Origin: Agrobacterium genomosp. 13 str. CFBP 6927 | GTDB lineage: Bacteria; Pseudomonadota; Alphaproteobacteria; Rhizobiales; Rhizobiaceae | Assembly (NCBI GenBank): GCA_900012615.1 | Contig: LT009757.1 | Coordinates: 1,829,851-1,893,850 of the forward strand | DNA length: 64,000 bases | Reading direction: 5' to 3' | Shown: piece by piece, positions 1 through 9,317 of the stretch | How positions within the stretch are numbered: position 1 is the stretch's first letter | How the letters are laid out: every line of letters begins with the position of its first letter | Notes under the pieces: model-generated | What the model was told of the DNA's origin: nothing | Seen by the model: the letters and a program-made list of their open reading frames with translations, nothing else | The model's database searches: none | Position numbers and translations under genes: made by a program

Positions 1-1
1 A

Positions 2-1297
2 GACGTGCGCTTCAAAAGCCCGCGGGACGCCGAAAATGCCGGTATTGCGCTGTTTTATCAGGAACTCAGCCTCGTTCCGCAGCTTTCGGTCGCCGACAAT
101 ATTTTCCTCGGCCGAGAGCCGAAACGTGGCATCTTTGTCGACGGCAAGGCGCTGAAGGCCGAAGCGGCGAGACTGATCGCACTGTTTGACGGCGTGGCTG
201 GCGAAGGGCTGGAGCCGGATGCGATCGTCGGCAATCTGCCGCCGGATCAGCGGCAGCTCGTCGAAATCCTCAAGGTCTTCGCCCAGAATGCCAGCCTGAT
301 GATCATGGACGAGGCGACGGCGGCGCTCGATGGCCGCCAGTCCCAGCGCTTTTTTGAGATACTCCGGGCCAAGAAGGCCGACGGTGTCTCCACCATCATG
401 ATTTCCCATCGTCTCGACGAGGTTTTCGCCGTCTGCGACCGCATCACCGTGATGCGCAACGGCGCGACGATTTCCGAACTCGATACGGCAGTCACCACCC
501 GTGAGGCCGTCGTGCACGACATGGTCGGCGATGTTCGGGCCGCTCCTGCCCGTCAGAACGGGCGTTCGGCTGCTGCGCCGAGCCTGAAGCTGACGGATGT
601 GGCGGGTGAGGGCGTGCGCGGTGTCTCTCTGGAAGCCTATCCGGGCGAAATCGTCGGTCTGGCAGGCCTGCAGGGTCAGGGCCAGTCGGCCTTGCTGAAG
701 GGTCTTTTCGGTGCCAGCCCATTTGCTGCCGGCCAAATCCGGTTCGAGGGCCGTGAAATCACCATCGGCAAGCCTTCGCAGGCGGTTCATAGTGGTTTTG
801 CCTATGTCTCTGGCGACCGTGGCCGTGACGCTTCCCTTCAGGGTCGGTCGATCTTCGAAAATCTCGTCGCGGCGCTGATGGTGCGCGAAAAGATGCGGCT
901 GGTCCGTCCTGCGACGCTGAAGCCGCGGGTGCAGAAGGTCGCGGACGACATGAAGACGAAGTTCGCCGGCCTCGATATGCCGATAGGCACGCTTTCAGGC
1001 GGCAACCAGCAGAAGATCTTCATCTCCCGCTGGCTCGCCACCGCGCCGAAACTGCTGCTGCTCGACGATCCGACCAAGGGCATCGATCTTGGCGCGAAGG
1101 CCGATCTCTTCGCCCTGATGCGGCAACAGGCCGATGCCGGTGCGACCATCCTTCTTTATTCCTCGGAGGATGCGGAAATCCTCGAATATGCCGACCGCAT
1201 TCTTGTGTTCAACGGTGGGCGCATTTCTGCGGAACTGACCGGAGCCGACATGACATCCGTAAACATGACCCGCGCCGCCTATGGAGATGCCGCATGA
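2..1297 (+). CDS. Sugar ABC transporter ATP-binding protein, RbsA/MglA type (5' partial)
   Basis: Energises uptake of a sugar by a ribose/galactose-type ABC importer. The N-terminus, including the first Walker A, lies outside the window. Visible in order (counting from the first GTG at base 5) are a Q-loop (YQE, about 18-20), Walker B (LMIMDEA, 98-104) and H-loop His135. The second domain has a degenerate Walker A (GLQGQGQS, 221-228), signature SGGNQQK (331-337) and Walker B LLLLDDP (350-356). A duplicated ATPase with a degenerate second P-loop is typical of RbsA and MglA. The stop overlaps the next start as ATGA, so translation is coupled to the permease. The sugar cannot be read from the ATPase; the neighbours suggest a glycoside. 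Confidence 0.93.
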   Translation, partial: DVRFKSPRDAENAGIALFYQELSLVPQLSVADNIFLGREPKRGIFVDGKALKAEAARLIALFDGVAGEGLEPDAIVGNLPPDQRQLVEILKVFAQNASLMIMDEATAALDGRQSQRFFEILRAKKADGVSTIMISHRLDEVFAVCDRITVMRNGATISELDTAVTTREAVVHDMVGDVRAAPARQNGRSAAAPSLKLTDVAGEGVRGVSLEAYPGEIVGLAGLQGQGQSALLKGLFGASPFAAGQIRFEGREITIGKPSQAVHSGFAYVSGDRGRDASLQGRSIFENLVAALMVREKMRLVRPATLKPRVQKVADDMKTKFAGLDMPIGTLSGGNQQKIFISRWLATAPKLLLLDDPTKGIDLGAKADLFALMRQQADAGATILLYSSEDAEILEYADRILVFNGGRISAELTGADMTSVNMTRAAYGDAA

Positions 1298-2238
1298 GCG
1301 CCTCCGGTTTTCTGCGCAGGCAGCCATGGGTCATCACCCTCGTTGTACTGGCGCTTCTCATCGCCGTGAACACGTTTCTGCAGCCTTCCTTCGTTCAGCC
1401 CTCCGTGCTGCAATCGAACCTGACGACGTTTCTGCCCCTGATCCTGGTGGCCATCGGCCAGACCTATGTCATTCTGGCAGGCGATATCGATCTGTCGGTC
1501 GGCAGTATCGTGGCGCTTGCCAATGTCGTCACCGTCAGCGTCATCGCCGCACTTGGCGGCACGACGGGGGCCGTTTTCGCCGGCATGGCGGCGGGTGTGG
1601 CAGTCGGGCTGCTCTGCGGACTGGTCAATGGTCTCTTCATATCCGGCCTGCGCTTTCAGCCGATCGTCACCACCTTCGCAACCGGCATCATCTTTGCCGG
1701 GCTGGCGATCTGGGTGTTGCCGCAGGCGGGTCTTCCGGTGCCGGAAGCCTATTGGCAGACCTATTCCGGCAGCTTCATCGGCTTGCCCTTCGTGCTGTGG
1801 GTGCTGATTGGGGGCATCGCCTTCACCCTCATCGTGTCGCGCATTCCGTTTCATACGCACCTTCTCGCGGTGGGCGGTAATCGCACCGGGGCCTTCCAGA
1901 CGGGCTTGCGCCTCTCGGGCATCCGCATCGGCGCATATATGATCTCCGGTCTGTTCTCGGCGCTGGCGGCGCTGTGCCTGACGGGGGAGACGGCCTCGGG
2001 CGACCCGCTGCTGGGTGCAAGTCTGGCGCTGTCCTCAATCTCGGCCGTGGTTCTGGGCGGCACCGCACTTTCGGGCGGTTTCGGCAGCTCGACAGGGTCG
2101 ATTGCCGGCGCGCTGGTGCTCGGCATGATCGGTAATGTGATTTTCTTTGCGGGGCTGCCTTTCGAGTACCAGACACTGGTGCAGGGTTTGATCGTGCTGA
2201 CGGCGCTGGCCGGCGGTGTTCTGGTGACGAGGCGTTGA
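1294..2238 (+). CDS. Sugar ABC transporter permease, RbsC family (first)
   Basis: Inner-membrane permease of 314 aa with about eight to ten hydrophobic segments. It carries the family pattern GDIDLSVGS near residues 66-74, followed by FAGLAIWVLP and, near the C-terminus, a glycine-rich GGTALSGGFGSSTGS stretch seen in BPD_transp_2 permeases. It overlaps the ATPase gene by four bases and ends one base before the second permease. The pair probably forms a heterodimeric channel. No substrate-binding protein is visible, so it should lie upstream of the window. Confidence 0.92.
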   Translation: MSASGFLRRQPWVITLVVLALLIAVNTFLQPSFVQPSVLQSNLTTFLPLILVAIGQTYVILAGDIDLSVGSIVALANVVTVSVIAALGGTTGAVFAGMAAGVAVGLLCGLVNGLFISGLRFQPIVTTFATGIIFAGLAIWVLPQAGLPVPEAYWQTYSGSFIGLPFVLWVLIGGIAFTLIVSRIPFHTHLLAVGGNRTGAFQTGLRLSGIRIGAYMISGLFSALAALCLTGETASGDPLLGASLALSSISAVVLGGTALSGGFGSSTGSIAGALVLGMIGNVIFFAGLPFEYQTLVQGLIVLTALAGGVLVTRR

Positions 2239-2239
2239 T

Positions 2240-3208
2240 ATGACCAATCCCGGCTTGCAACTCAAAACCCTCCTTACCGATCCCCTGACCATCGCGATTG
2301 GCGCATCGGTCTTCCTGCTGCTGGTCGGCGAATTGCTGTCGCCCGGCTTCGCACAGGGTTCGCAGATCGTGCGGCTGCTGACGATTGCCGCCATTCTCGG
2401 CATCGTCGCGGCGGGCCAGAACCTCGTCATCCTAGGCGGGCGCGAAGGCATCGATCTTTCCGTCGGCGCGATGATCTCACTCGGCGCGGTCCTTGCCGGC
2501 AACATGATGAACGGCCAGAATGCGGGCATTCCGCTCGCCATTCTCGTCGCCGGCGGCATCCCCTTCCTGATCGGCCTCATCAACGGTCTCGGCATCACCT
2601 TCGTGCGCATTCCGCCGCTGGTCATGACGCTCGGCATGACGGCAGTCATTCAGGGTGGGCTGGTCGTTTATTCGCAGGGCGTTCCATCAGGCGCGGCAGC
2701 CCCCCTGCTGGCAGGCTTCATCAACCGGCCGCTCATTTTCGGCATTCCCGGCGTGCTCTTCGTCTGGCTGGGCATCGCCGCGATCATGCTGTTCGTCCTG
2801 CGCCGCACGGCCTTCGGTTTCGCCATCTACGCCATCGGCTCGAACGAACGGGCGGCGACGCTCACCGGATTGCCGGTTTCCCTGATCCGCACGCTGCTTT
2901 ACGGGTTTTCCGGCCTGTTTGCCGGGCTGACCGGGGTGTGCGTGATCGGTTATACCGGCACCTCCTTCATCTCCGTCGGCGATCAATATGTGCTTCCGTC
3001 GATCATCGCTGTTGTCATCGGCGGCACCTCGCTTGCCGGCGGTGCGGGTGGATATGTCGGAACCATGGCCGGGGCAGTTGCGCTCACCATTCTGCAAAGC
3101 GTACTGATAACGCTCAACCTCGATGTATGGGCACGGCAGATCATATTCGGTGTCACGTTGCTAGCGCTGATGCTGCTTTATGGCCGCCAAAAGCAGTTGC
3201 GTGTGTGA
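2240..3208 (+). CDS. Sugar ABC transporter permease, RbsC family (second)
   Basis: Second inner-membrane permease of the importer, 322 aa. It has the same architecture as its neighbour: GREGIDLSVGAMISLGAV near the first third and GGTSLAGGAGGYVGT in the last third. Two different permeases beside one double ATPase fit the xylose/ribose-type importers in which the channel is a heterodimer. The gene starts one base after the previous stop and ends three bases before the LacI-type regulator gene, so the four genes probably share one transcript. Confidence 0.92.
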   Translation: MTNPGLQLKTLLTDPLTIAIGASVFLLLVGELLSPGFAQGSQIVRLLTIAAILGIVAAGQNLVILGGREGIDLSVGAMISLGAVLAGNMMNGQNAGIPLAILVAGGIPFLIGLINGLGITFVRIPPLVMTLGMTAVIQGGLVVYSQGVPSGAAAPLLAGFINRPLIFGIPGVLFVWLGIAAIMLFVLRRTAFGFAIYAIGSNERAATLTGLPVSLIRTLLYGFSGLFAGLTGVCVIGYTGTSFISVGDQYVLPSIIAVVIGGTSLAGGAGGYVGTMAGAVALTILQSVLITLNLDVWARQIIFGVTLLALMLLYGRQKQLRV

Positions 3209-3211
3209 CAG

Positions 3212-4234
3212 ATGAGCAAAGACCAAGGTTCGAATATCAGGGAAGTGGCAGCTCTCGCGGGCGTTTCCATCGCGACCGTATCGCGGGCGCTGCAGCAACC
3301 CGACAAGGTTCGCCCGGAAACCCGAAAGAAGGTTTTCGACGCCGTCCGGCAGGCGAACTTCGTTCCCAATGCGCAGGCGGCAAGCTTCCGCCGTCAGTCC
3401 AATAATACCGTCATTCTTCTCGTTCGCGATATCGGCAACCCGTTTTATCTTGAAATCTACAAAGGCGTTGAGGAAGCGGCGGGCGAAGCGGGTTTCAAGG
3501 TGCTGATGGGTGACGCCCGCAACGACGAGAACCGCGTGGCGACCCATATCGACATGGTACGCCAGAAACATGCCGACGGCCTGATCCTGATGACCGGCCA
3601 GTTTCCCGCCGAGCTTCTCGAGCAGGGTGACGCGCTGCCGCCGATTGTCATCGCGTCGGAAACGGTGCCGGGCCTCGCGCTGCCGACCGTCAAGGTGGAC
3701 AACCGCGCCGCCTCCAAAAACGCCATGCGCCACCTCATCGAGGCGGGGCATCAAAGGATTGTGCATCTGGCCGGTCCGGTCCCGGAAAGTCTGGCGCAGG
3801 AGCGTTTCGATGGTTATCGCGCGGCACTTGCCGAAGCCGGCATCGCTTATGCCGACGAACTTGTCGTGACGGGCGATTACAGCATCGAGGCCGGCCGTCA
3901 GGCAATTGGCAGCCTTCTTGAAGGCGGCATTGCCTTCACCGCGATCTTCGCCTCGAGCGACCAGATGGCGATTGGTGCGATCAGCGAGTTGCGCGCGCGC
4001 GGCGTTTCGGTTCCGGCCGATGTCTCCGTCATCGGCTTCGACGATATCATTTTCGCCAATGCCTTCGAACCGCCGCTGACCACGGTGCGTCAGCCCCGGC
4101 AGGAAATGGGCCGCAGGGCCATGGCGCTGATGGTGGATCGCCTGAACGGAAAACGCACGGCCGAGACCATCGTGCTGGATACGGAACTGGTGGTGCGCGG
4201 CTCGGTCGCGCCCTGCCGCCCGCCGCATCGGTAG
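3212..4234 (+). CDS. LacI family transcriptional regulator
   Basis: DNA-binding repressor of 340 aa. The N-terminal helix-turn-helix and hinge helix are clear ([20 protein letters not shown] at about 9-28, then a [11 protein letters not shown] linker). A periplasmic-binding-protein-like effector domain follows, with [23 protein letters not shown] near residues 275-297, the usual LacI/PurR-type core. It sits inside the transporter operon, three bases after the permease stop, and most likely senses the imported sugar or a keto-sugar product. Its operator was not identified in this window. Confidence 0.93.
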   Translation: MSKDQGSNIREVAALAGVSIATVSRALQQPDKVRPETRKKVFDAVRQANFVPNAQAASFRRQSNNTVILLVRDIGNPFYLEIYKGVEEAAGEAGFKVLMGDARNDENRVATHIDMVRQKHADGLILMTGQFPAELLEQGDALPPIVIASETVPGLALPTVKVDNRAASKNAMRHLIEAGHQRIVHLAGPVPESLAQERFDGYRAALAEAGIAYADELVVTGDYSIEAGRQAIGSLLEGGIAFTAIFASSDQMAIGAISELRARGVSVPADVSVIGFDDIIFANAFEPPLTTVRQPRQEMGRRAMALMVDRLNGKRTAETIVLDTELVVRGSVAPCRPPHR

Positions 4235-4267
4235 CGGCCAGACTGTGAATGCAAGGAGTGTAAGGAC

Positions 4268-5317
4268 ATGAAGACGATCAAAGGCCCGGCGATTTTCCTC
4301 GCGCAATTTGTCGGGGACAAGGCCCCCTTCGACACGCTCGACAATCTCGGCCAATGGGCGGCTTCCCTCGGTTACAAGGGCATTCAGGTGCCGACCGATC
4401 CCAGGCTCTTCGATCTTGAGAAAGCCGCTGCATCCAAGACCTATTGCGACGATATCAAGGGCCGTCTGGCGGAAATCGGTATCGAGATCACCGAGCTTTC
4501 GACCCATATTCAGGGCCAGCTTGTCGCCGTTCACCCGGCCTATGACGAAATGTTCGACGGTTTTGCACCAGCTGAACTGCGCGGCAAACCCAGGGCGCGG
4601 CAGGAATGGGCGGTCAACCAGCTGAAATATGCGGCGAAAGCCTCGCAGCATCTCGGTCTCAAAAGCCACGCCACCTTCTCCGGCGCACTCGCCTGGCCCT
4701 TCGTTTACCCTTGGCCGCAGCGCCCGGCGGGTCTTGTCGAAATGGCCTTTGCGGAGCTGGGCAAGCGCTGGACACCTATTCTCGATACATTCGAGGAGAA
4801 TGGCGTCGATCTCTGCTACGAACTGCATCCGGGCGAAGATCTGCATGACGGCATCACCTTCGAGCGTTTTCTCGAAGCCACCGGTAACCACCCGCGCGCC
4901 AACATCCTCTACGATCCCTCCCATTTCGTCCTCCAGGCGATGGATTATCTCGATTTCATCGACATCTACCACGAGCGCATCCGCGCCTTTCACGTCAAGG
5001 ATGCCGAGTTCAATCCGACCGGCCGTTCCGGCGTTTATGGCGGTTATCAAGGCTGGGTCGACCGGCCGGGACGTTTCCGCTCGCTCGGCGACGGGCATGT
5101 CGATTTCGGCGCGGTGTTTTCCAAGCTCACCCAATATGACTTCGACGGCTGGGCGGTGCTGGAGTGGGAATGTGCGCTGAAGCACCCGGAAGACGGCGCG
5201 CGCGAAGGCGCCGGCTTCATTGAAAACCACATCATCCGCGTGACCGAACGGGCTTTCGACGATTTCGCCAAAAGCGGTGTCGATGATGCCGCCAATCGTC
5301 GCCTTCTCGGTCTCTGA
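4268..5317 (+). CDS. Sugar phosphate isomerase/epimerase-family TIM-barrel protein (cytoplasmic)
   Basis: 349-aa xylose-isomerase-like TIM barrel (AP_endonuc_2 fold) without a signal peptide. The likely metal ligands are in canonical order: Glu185 (CYELHPGED), Asp216 (LYDPSHF), His242 (FHVKDAE) and Glu299 (VLEWE). Members act as sugar epimerases or isomerases and, as shown for some, as lyases on 3-keto-glycosides. Lying between a sugar importer, a Gfo/Idh/MocA oxidoreductase and a periplasmic glycoside dehydrogenase, it may process the imported keto-sugar. That role is inference. The ATG follows AAGGAGTG, which supports the start. Confidence 0.88.
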   Translation: MKTIKGPAIFLAQFVGDKAPFDTLDNLGQWAASLGYKGIQVPTDPRLFDLEKAAASKTYCDDIKGRLAEIGIEITELSTHIQGQLVAVHPAYDEMFDGFAPAELRGKPRARQEWAVNQLKYAAKASQHLGLKSHATFSGALAWPFVYPWPQRPAGLVEMAFAELGKRWTPILDTFEENGVDLCYELHPGEDLHDGITFERFLEATGNHPRANILYDPSHFVLQAMDYLDFIDIYHERIRAFHVKDAEFNPTGRSGVYGGYQGWVDRPGRFRSLGDGHVDFGAVFSKLTQYDFDGWAVLEWECALKHPEDGAREGAGFIENHIIRVTERAFDDFAKSGVDDAANRRLLGL

Positions 5318-5328
5318 AAGGAAACTTC

Positions 5329-6498
5329 ATGTCCTCCACGATAGCAAAATTCGATAGCCGCCGTATCCGTCTTGGCATGGTCGGCGGCGGTCAGGGCGCT
5401 TTCATCGGTGCGGTGCATCGCATCGCGGCCCGGCTGGATGACCGTTACGAACTGGTGGCCGGCGCGCTTTCCTCCGATCCCGCACGTGCAGCCGCTTCGG
5501 CAACCCTGCTCGGCATTGCACCGGAGCGGTCCTATGCCTCGTTCGAGGACATGGCGGCGGCTGAGGCTGGGCGCGAGGACGGTATCGAGGCAGTCGCCAT
5601 CGTCACGCCGAACCATCTGCATTTCGCCCCCTCCAAGGCCTTTCTCGAAGCCGGCATCCACGTCATCTGCGACAAGCCGGTTACCGCGACGCTGGAGGAA
5701 GCAAAGGCGCTGGCCGAGATCGTCAGGGCATCCGACAGCCTGTTCGTCCTGACGCACAACTACACCGGTTACGCCATGCTACGGCAGATGCGGGAGATGA
5801 TCGCAAACGGCGATATCGGCAAGCTGCGCCATGTTCAGGCCGAATATGCGCAGGACTGGCTGACCGAAGCCGTTGAAAAGACAGGCGCAAAGGGCGCGGA
5901 ATGGCGTACCGACCCCAGCCGTTCAGGTGCAGGCGGGGCAATCGGCGATATCGGCACGCACGCTTTCAACGCCGCCGCCTTTGTGACGGGTGAAATCCCA
6001 AGCAGCGTTTATGCCGATCTGACGTCGTTCGTTCCGGGCCGGCAGCTGGATGACAGCGCCAATATTCTGCTTCGTTATGCAAGCGGCGCAAAAGGTATGC
6101 TCTGGGCGAGCCAGATCGCGGTTGGCAATGAAAATGCCCTGTCGCTGCGGGTCTACGGCGACAAGGGTGGGCTGGAATGGCACCATCGCGTGCCGGACGA
6201 GTTGTGGTTCACACCTTACGGCGAGCCGAAGCGTCTGATCACCCGCAACGGCGCGGGTGCAGGCGATGCCGCCAACCGCGTCAGCCGCGTGCCATCAGGG
6301 CACCCGGAAGGATATCTCGAGGGTTTTGCGACGATCTACCGCGAAGCCGCAGATGCAATCATCGCAAAGAGGGAGGGAAAAACGGCCGCCGGGGATGTGA
6401 TTTACCCCGGCATAGAGGACGGCCTTGCGGGTCTCGCATTCATCGATGCGGCCGTCCGGTCCAGTCGGACCTCGTCCTGGGTCGGGATCGACATCTAG
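5329..6498 (+). CDS. Gfo/Idh/MocA family NAD(P)-dependent oxidoreductase
   Basis: 389-aa sugar dehydrogenase. The N-terminal Rossmann motif is at about residues 13-25 (RIRLGMVGGGQGAF). The family EKP signature appears as DKP at 115-117 (Lys116), and a catalytic-type pair is Asp207/His211 in IGDIGTHAFNAA. Relatives include ThuB-type trehalose 3-dehydrogenases, inositol dehydrogenases and glucose-fructose oxidoreductase. It starts eleven bases after the TIM-barrel gene. Given the neighbouring module, reduction of a 3-keto-sugar or oxidation at C3 of a glycoside is the most plausible reaction, but substrate and direction cannot be read from the sequence. Confidence 0.9.
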   Translation: MSSTIAKFDSRRIRLGMVGGGQGAFIGAVHRIAARLDDRYELVAGALSSDPARAAASATLLGIAPERSYASFEDMAAAEAGREDGIEAVAIVTPNHLHFAPSKAFLEAGIHVICDKPVTATLEEAKALAEIVRASDSLFVLTHNYTGYAMLRQMREMIANGDIGKLRHVQAEYAQDWLTEAVEKTGAKGAEWRTDPSRSGAGGAIGDIGTHAFNAAAFVTGEIPSSVYADLTSFVPGRQLDDSANILLRYASGAKGMLWASQIAVGNENALSLRVYGDKGGLEWHHRVPDELWFTPYGEPKRLITRNGAGAGDAANRVSRVPSGHPEGYLEGFATIYREAADAIIAKREGKTAAGDVIYPGIEDGLAGLAFIDAAVRSSRTSSWVGIDI

Positions 6499-6554
6499 CT
6501 CACCCAATATCGGGGACGGACGACGCAGGGCACAGGAGGCGGTGCCCGGCATGA

Positions 6555-6572
6555 CCCGGCCAGACGGCCGGG
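6555..6572. other. Intercistronic stem-loop
   Basis: Perfect 7-bp inverted repeat CCCGGCC/GGCCGGG around a 4-base loop in the 129-bp gap between the oxidoreductase and the exported TIM-barrel gene. No T-run follows, so it looks like an RNA-stability or attenuation element rather than a strong terminator. Confidence 0.4.
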
Positions 6573-6627
6573 AAAGGCGAGGGCACGCGTGTCGTCATAT
6601 TGATCAAACGGAAAGGGAGTTACGCGT

Positions 6628-7482
6628 TTGAAAACGTTCAAGTCAAAATTCGCTGGCATGGCATTCGTGGTTGGACTGGCGGCCGGTTTCGCAAATCCGG
6701 TTTTTGCCGATGACAGCAAGGTGCTGCCGATTGCCGCGCAGATGTACACGCTGCGCAATTCCGGAACGCTGGAAGAACAGCTTGCCATTCTCAACCGCGC
6801 TGGCGTTTCCGCCGTGGAAACCGTGGATATGCAGAAGGTCAGCGCCGGCGAACTGAACACGCTGCTGGAAAAGCACAAGATCAAGGTCATTTCCTCGCAT
6901 GTGCCGATCGACAAGCTGCGCGGCAATCTCGATGAGGTCATCACCGAGCAGAAGGCCGTCGGCAACCCCGTCGTAACCGTGCCGTTCCTGAAGCCGGAAG
7001 ACCGCCCGAAGGACGCCGCCGGCTGGACAGCCTTCGGCAAGGAGCTTAGCGGTTACGCGGACAAGCTTTCGGCGGCGGGCCTCTCCATGGCTTATCACAA
7101 CCACGACTTCGAGATGGTCAAATTCGACGGCAAGACGGCGCTCGAACTGCTGCTCGACGCGGCAGGCCCGAAACTGCAGGCCGAAGTCGATGTCGCCTGG
7201 GTGGCGCGCAGCGGCAATGATCCGGCAGAATTCCTCGGCACCTTGAAGGGCAAGGTTTTTGCCATCCACGCCAAGGACAACGCGCCGGCCGGCACGGCGG
7301 AAAATGAGCGCGGTTTTGCGACGCTCGGCACCGGCACGCTCGACTGGAAAACGATCCTGCCGGCAGCCAAACAGGCCGGCGCAAAATGGTTCATCCTTGA
7401 GCACGACCTTCCGCTCGATGCCGAAGCGGTCGTGACCAAGGGCAACGCGTTCCTTAGCGAACAGCTGCCGACCATTCAGTAA
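6628..7482 (+). CDS. Exported sugar phosphate isomerase/epimerase-like TIM-barrel protein
   Basis: 284 aa with a cleavable signal peptide, basic MKTFKSK followed by a hydrophobic core; the likely cut is after Ala27 (VFA|DD). The protein should therefore act in the periplasm, unusual for this fold. The mature part keeps the xylose-isomerase-like elements YHNHDFE (156-162), EVDVAW (186-191), HAKD (214-217) and EHD (258-260). Start is TTG at 6628, supported by AAAGGGAG 9 bases upstream and by the signal peptide beginning exactly there. It is directly followed by the periplasmic glucoside 3-dehydrogenase-like genes. I infer that it cleaves or rearranges the 3-keto-glycoside in the periplasm. Confidence 0.87.
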   Translation: MKTFKSKFAGMAFVVGLAAGFANPVFADDSKVLPIAAQMYTLRNSGTLEEQLAILNRAGVSAVETVDMQKVSAGELNTLLEKHKIKVISSHVPIDKLRGNLDEVITEQKAVGNPVVTVPFLKPEDRPKDAAGWTAFGKELSGYADKLSAAGLSMAYHNHDFEMVKFDGKTALELLLDAAGPKLQAEVDVAWVARSGNDPAEFLGTLKGKVFAIHAKDNAPAGTAENERGFATLGTGTLDWKTILPAAKQAGAKWFILEHDLPLDAEAVVTKGNAFLSEQLPTIQ

Positions 7483-7505
7483 ACACTGCCAGTAAAACCA
7501 GAACC

Positions 7506-7535
7506 GCTCCCCGGCGGCCGGTTTCGGCGGGGAGC
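7506..7535. other. Stem-loop between TIM-barrel and GMC genes
   Basis: Perfect 8-bp inverted repeat GCTCCCCG/CGGGGAGC with a 14-base loop, 23 bases after the TIM-barrel stop. No T-run follows. It could be a weak terminator or an mRNA processing/stability element separating the two halves of the sugar cluster. Confidence 0.45.
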
Positions 7536-7631
7536 ATGAGGTTCGACAGACGCATGACCAGTTTCCGCCGCGTCGCGACGGGAAGCGCTTCGTCCTGTCG
7601 TTTTTTCCAAGCTCACATCGGAGGAGTTATC

Positions 7632-9317
7632 ATGGCAAACAATCATTATGATGCGATTGTTGTCGGCTCGGGCATCAGTGGAGGCTGGGCCGCAAAGGAA
7701 CTCACGCAAAAGGGCCTGAAGGTCCTGATGCTGGAGCGCGGCCGTAACATCGAACACATCACCGACTATCAGAATGCCGACAAGGAAGCCTGGGATTATC
7801 CCCATCGCAACCGTGCCACGCAGGAGATGAAGGCGAAATACCCCGTTCTCAGCCGCGATTACCTGCTGGAAGAGGCAACGCTCGGCATGTGGGCCGATGA
7901 GCAGGAAACGCCCTATGTCGAGGAAAAGCGCTTCGACTGGTTCCGCGGTTACCATGTCGGCGGTCGCTCGCTGCTCTGGGGCCGCCAGACCTATCGCTGG
8001 TCGCAGACCGATTTCGAGGCCAATGCGAAAGACGGTATCGCGGTCGACTGGCCCATCCGCTATGAAGACGTCTCCCCCTGGTATGACTATGTCGAACGCT
8101 TTGCCGGCATCTCCGGCAGCCGCGAGGGGCTGGATATTCTCCCCGATGGCGAATTCCTGCCGCCCATTCCACTCAATTTCGTGGAGCAGGATGTGGCCAG
8201 CCGGCTGAAAAAGGCGTTCAAGGGCACGCGCCACCTCATCAATTCGCGCTGCGCCAACATTACCCAGGAACTTCCCGATCAGGAGCGCACGCGCTGTCAG
8301 TTCCGCAACAAGTGTCGGCTGGGCTGTCCCTTCGGCGGCTATTTCAGCACGCAGGCCTCGACCCTGCCTGCGGCGGTCGCCACCGGCAATCTGACGCTCA
8401 GGCCTTTCTCCATCGTCAAGGAAATCTTGTACGACAAGGACAAGAAGAAGGCGCGCGGTGTCGAGATCATCGATGCCGAAACCAATCTGACTTACGAATA
8501 CACCGCCGACATTATCTTCCTGAACGCCTCGACGCTGAACTCGACATGGGTGCTGATGAATTCCGCCACCGATGTCTGGGAAGGCGGCCTCGGCAGCAGC
8601 TCCGGCGAACTCGGCCACAACGTGATGGACCACCATTTCCGCATGGGCGCCACCGGCCAGGTGGAAGGCTTCGAGGACTTCTATTTCAAGGGCCGCCGTC
8701 CGGCGGGCTTCTACATTCCGCGTTTCCGCAATACCGGCGACGACAAGCGCAAATATCTGCGCGGTTTCGGTTATCAGGGTTCTGCCAGCCGTTCGCGCTG
8801 GGAGCGGGAGATCGCCGAACTCAATATCGGCGCCGACTACAAGGAGGCGCTGACCGAGCCGGGCGGCTGGACCATCGGCATGACCGCCTTCGGCGAAATG
8901 CTTCCCTATCACGACAACCGCGTGAAGCTGGATCAAGACAAGAAGGACAAATGGGGCCTGCCGGTCCTGTCCATGAATGTCGAGATGAAGCAGAACGAAC
9001 TCGACATGCGCGAAGACATGGTCAATGACGCCGTCGAGATGTTCGAGGCGGTCGGCATCAAGAATGTCAAACCCTCCAGGGGCAGCTATGCGCCGGGCAT
9101 GGGTATTCACGAAATGGGAACGGCCCGCATGGGACGCGACCCGAAAACCTCCGTCCTCAACGGCAACAACCAGGTCTGGGATGCACCCAACGTCTTTGTC
9201 ACTGACGGTGCCTGCATGACCTCGGCCTCCTGCGTCAACCCGTCTTTGACCTATATGGCGCTGACGGCGCGTGCCGCCGATTTTGCCGTTTCCGAACGCA
9301 AGAAGGGGAACCTGTGA
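7632..9317 (+). CDS. GMC-type FAD dehydrogenase, glucoside 3-dehydrogenase-like large subunit
   Basis: 561-aa flavoprotein of the glucose-methanol-choline family. The N-terminal dinucleotide motif is VGSGISGGWAAKEL. A cysteine cluster, Cys222-Cys228-Cys232 (CQFRNKCRLGC), resembles the Fe-S cluster region of bacterial FAD-glucose dehydrogenases. The C-terminal catalytic pair is probably His493 (HEMGTARMG) with Asn536 (CVNPSLTYMAL). The ATG follows GGAGGAG; an in-frame upstream start at 7536 lacks this support. It has no signal peptide, so export would depend on its twin-arginine partner encoded next, with which it overlaps by one base. Family members oxidise C3 of glucosides such as lactose or sucrose. 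Confidence 0.9.
   Translation: MANNHYDAIVVGSGISGGWAAKELTQKGLKVLMLERGRNIEHITDYQNADKEAWDYPHRNRATQEMKAKYPVLSRDYLLEEATLGMWADEQETPYVEEKRFDWFRGYHVGGRSLLWGRQTYRWSQTDFEANAKDGIAVDWPIRYEDVSPWYDYVERFAGISGSREGLDILPDGEFLPPIPLNFVEQDVASRLKKAFKGTRHLINSRCANITQELPDQERTRCQFRNKCRLGCPFGGYFSTQASTLPAAVATGNLTLRPFSIVKEILYDKDKKKARGVEIIDAETNLTYEYTADIIFLNASTLNSTWVLMNSATDVWEGGLGSSSGELGHNVMDHHFRMGATGQVEGFEDFYFKGRRPAGFYIPRFRNTGDDKRKYLRGFGYQGSASRSRWEREIAELNIGADYKEALTEPGGWTIGMTAFGEMLPYHDNRVKLDQDKKDKWGLPVLSMNVEMKQNELDMREDMVNDAVEMFEAVGIKNVKPSRGSYAPGMGIHEMGTARMGRDPKTSVLNGNNQVWDAPNVFVTDGACMTSASCVNPSLTYMALTARAADFAVSERKKGNL

Noticed and set aside
3161-5230. 689-codon open frame on the minus strand
   Set aside because: It lies wholly opposite the LacI and TIM-barrel genes, which have clear family motifs and ribosome sites. 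The antisense product has no recognisable motif; high GC at third positions opens such shadow frames.
7476-9110. 544-codon open frame on the minus strand
   Set aside because: Antisense to the GMC dehydrogenase gene, no family features.
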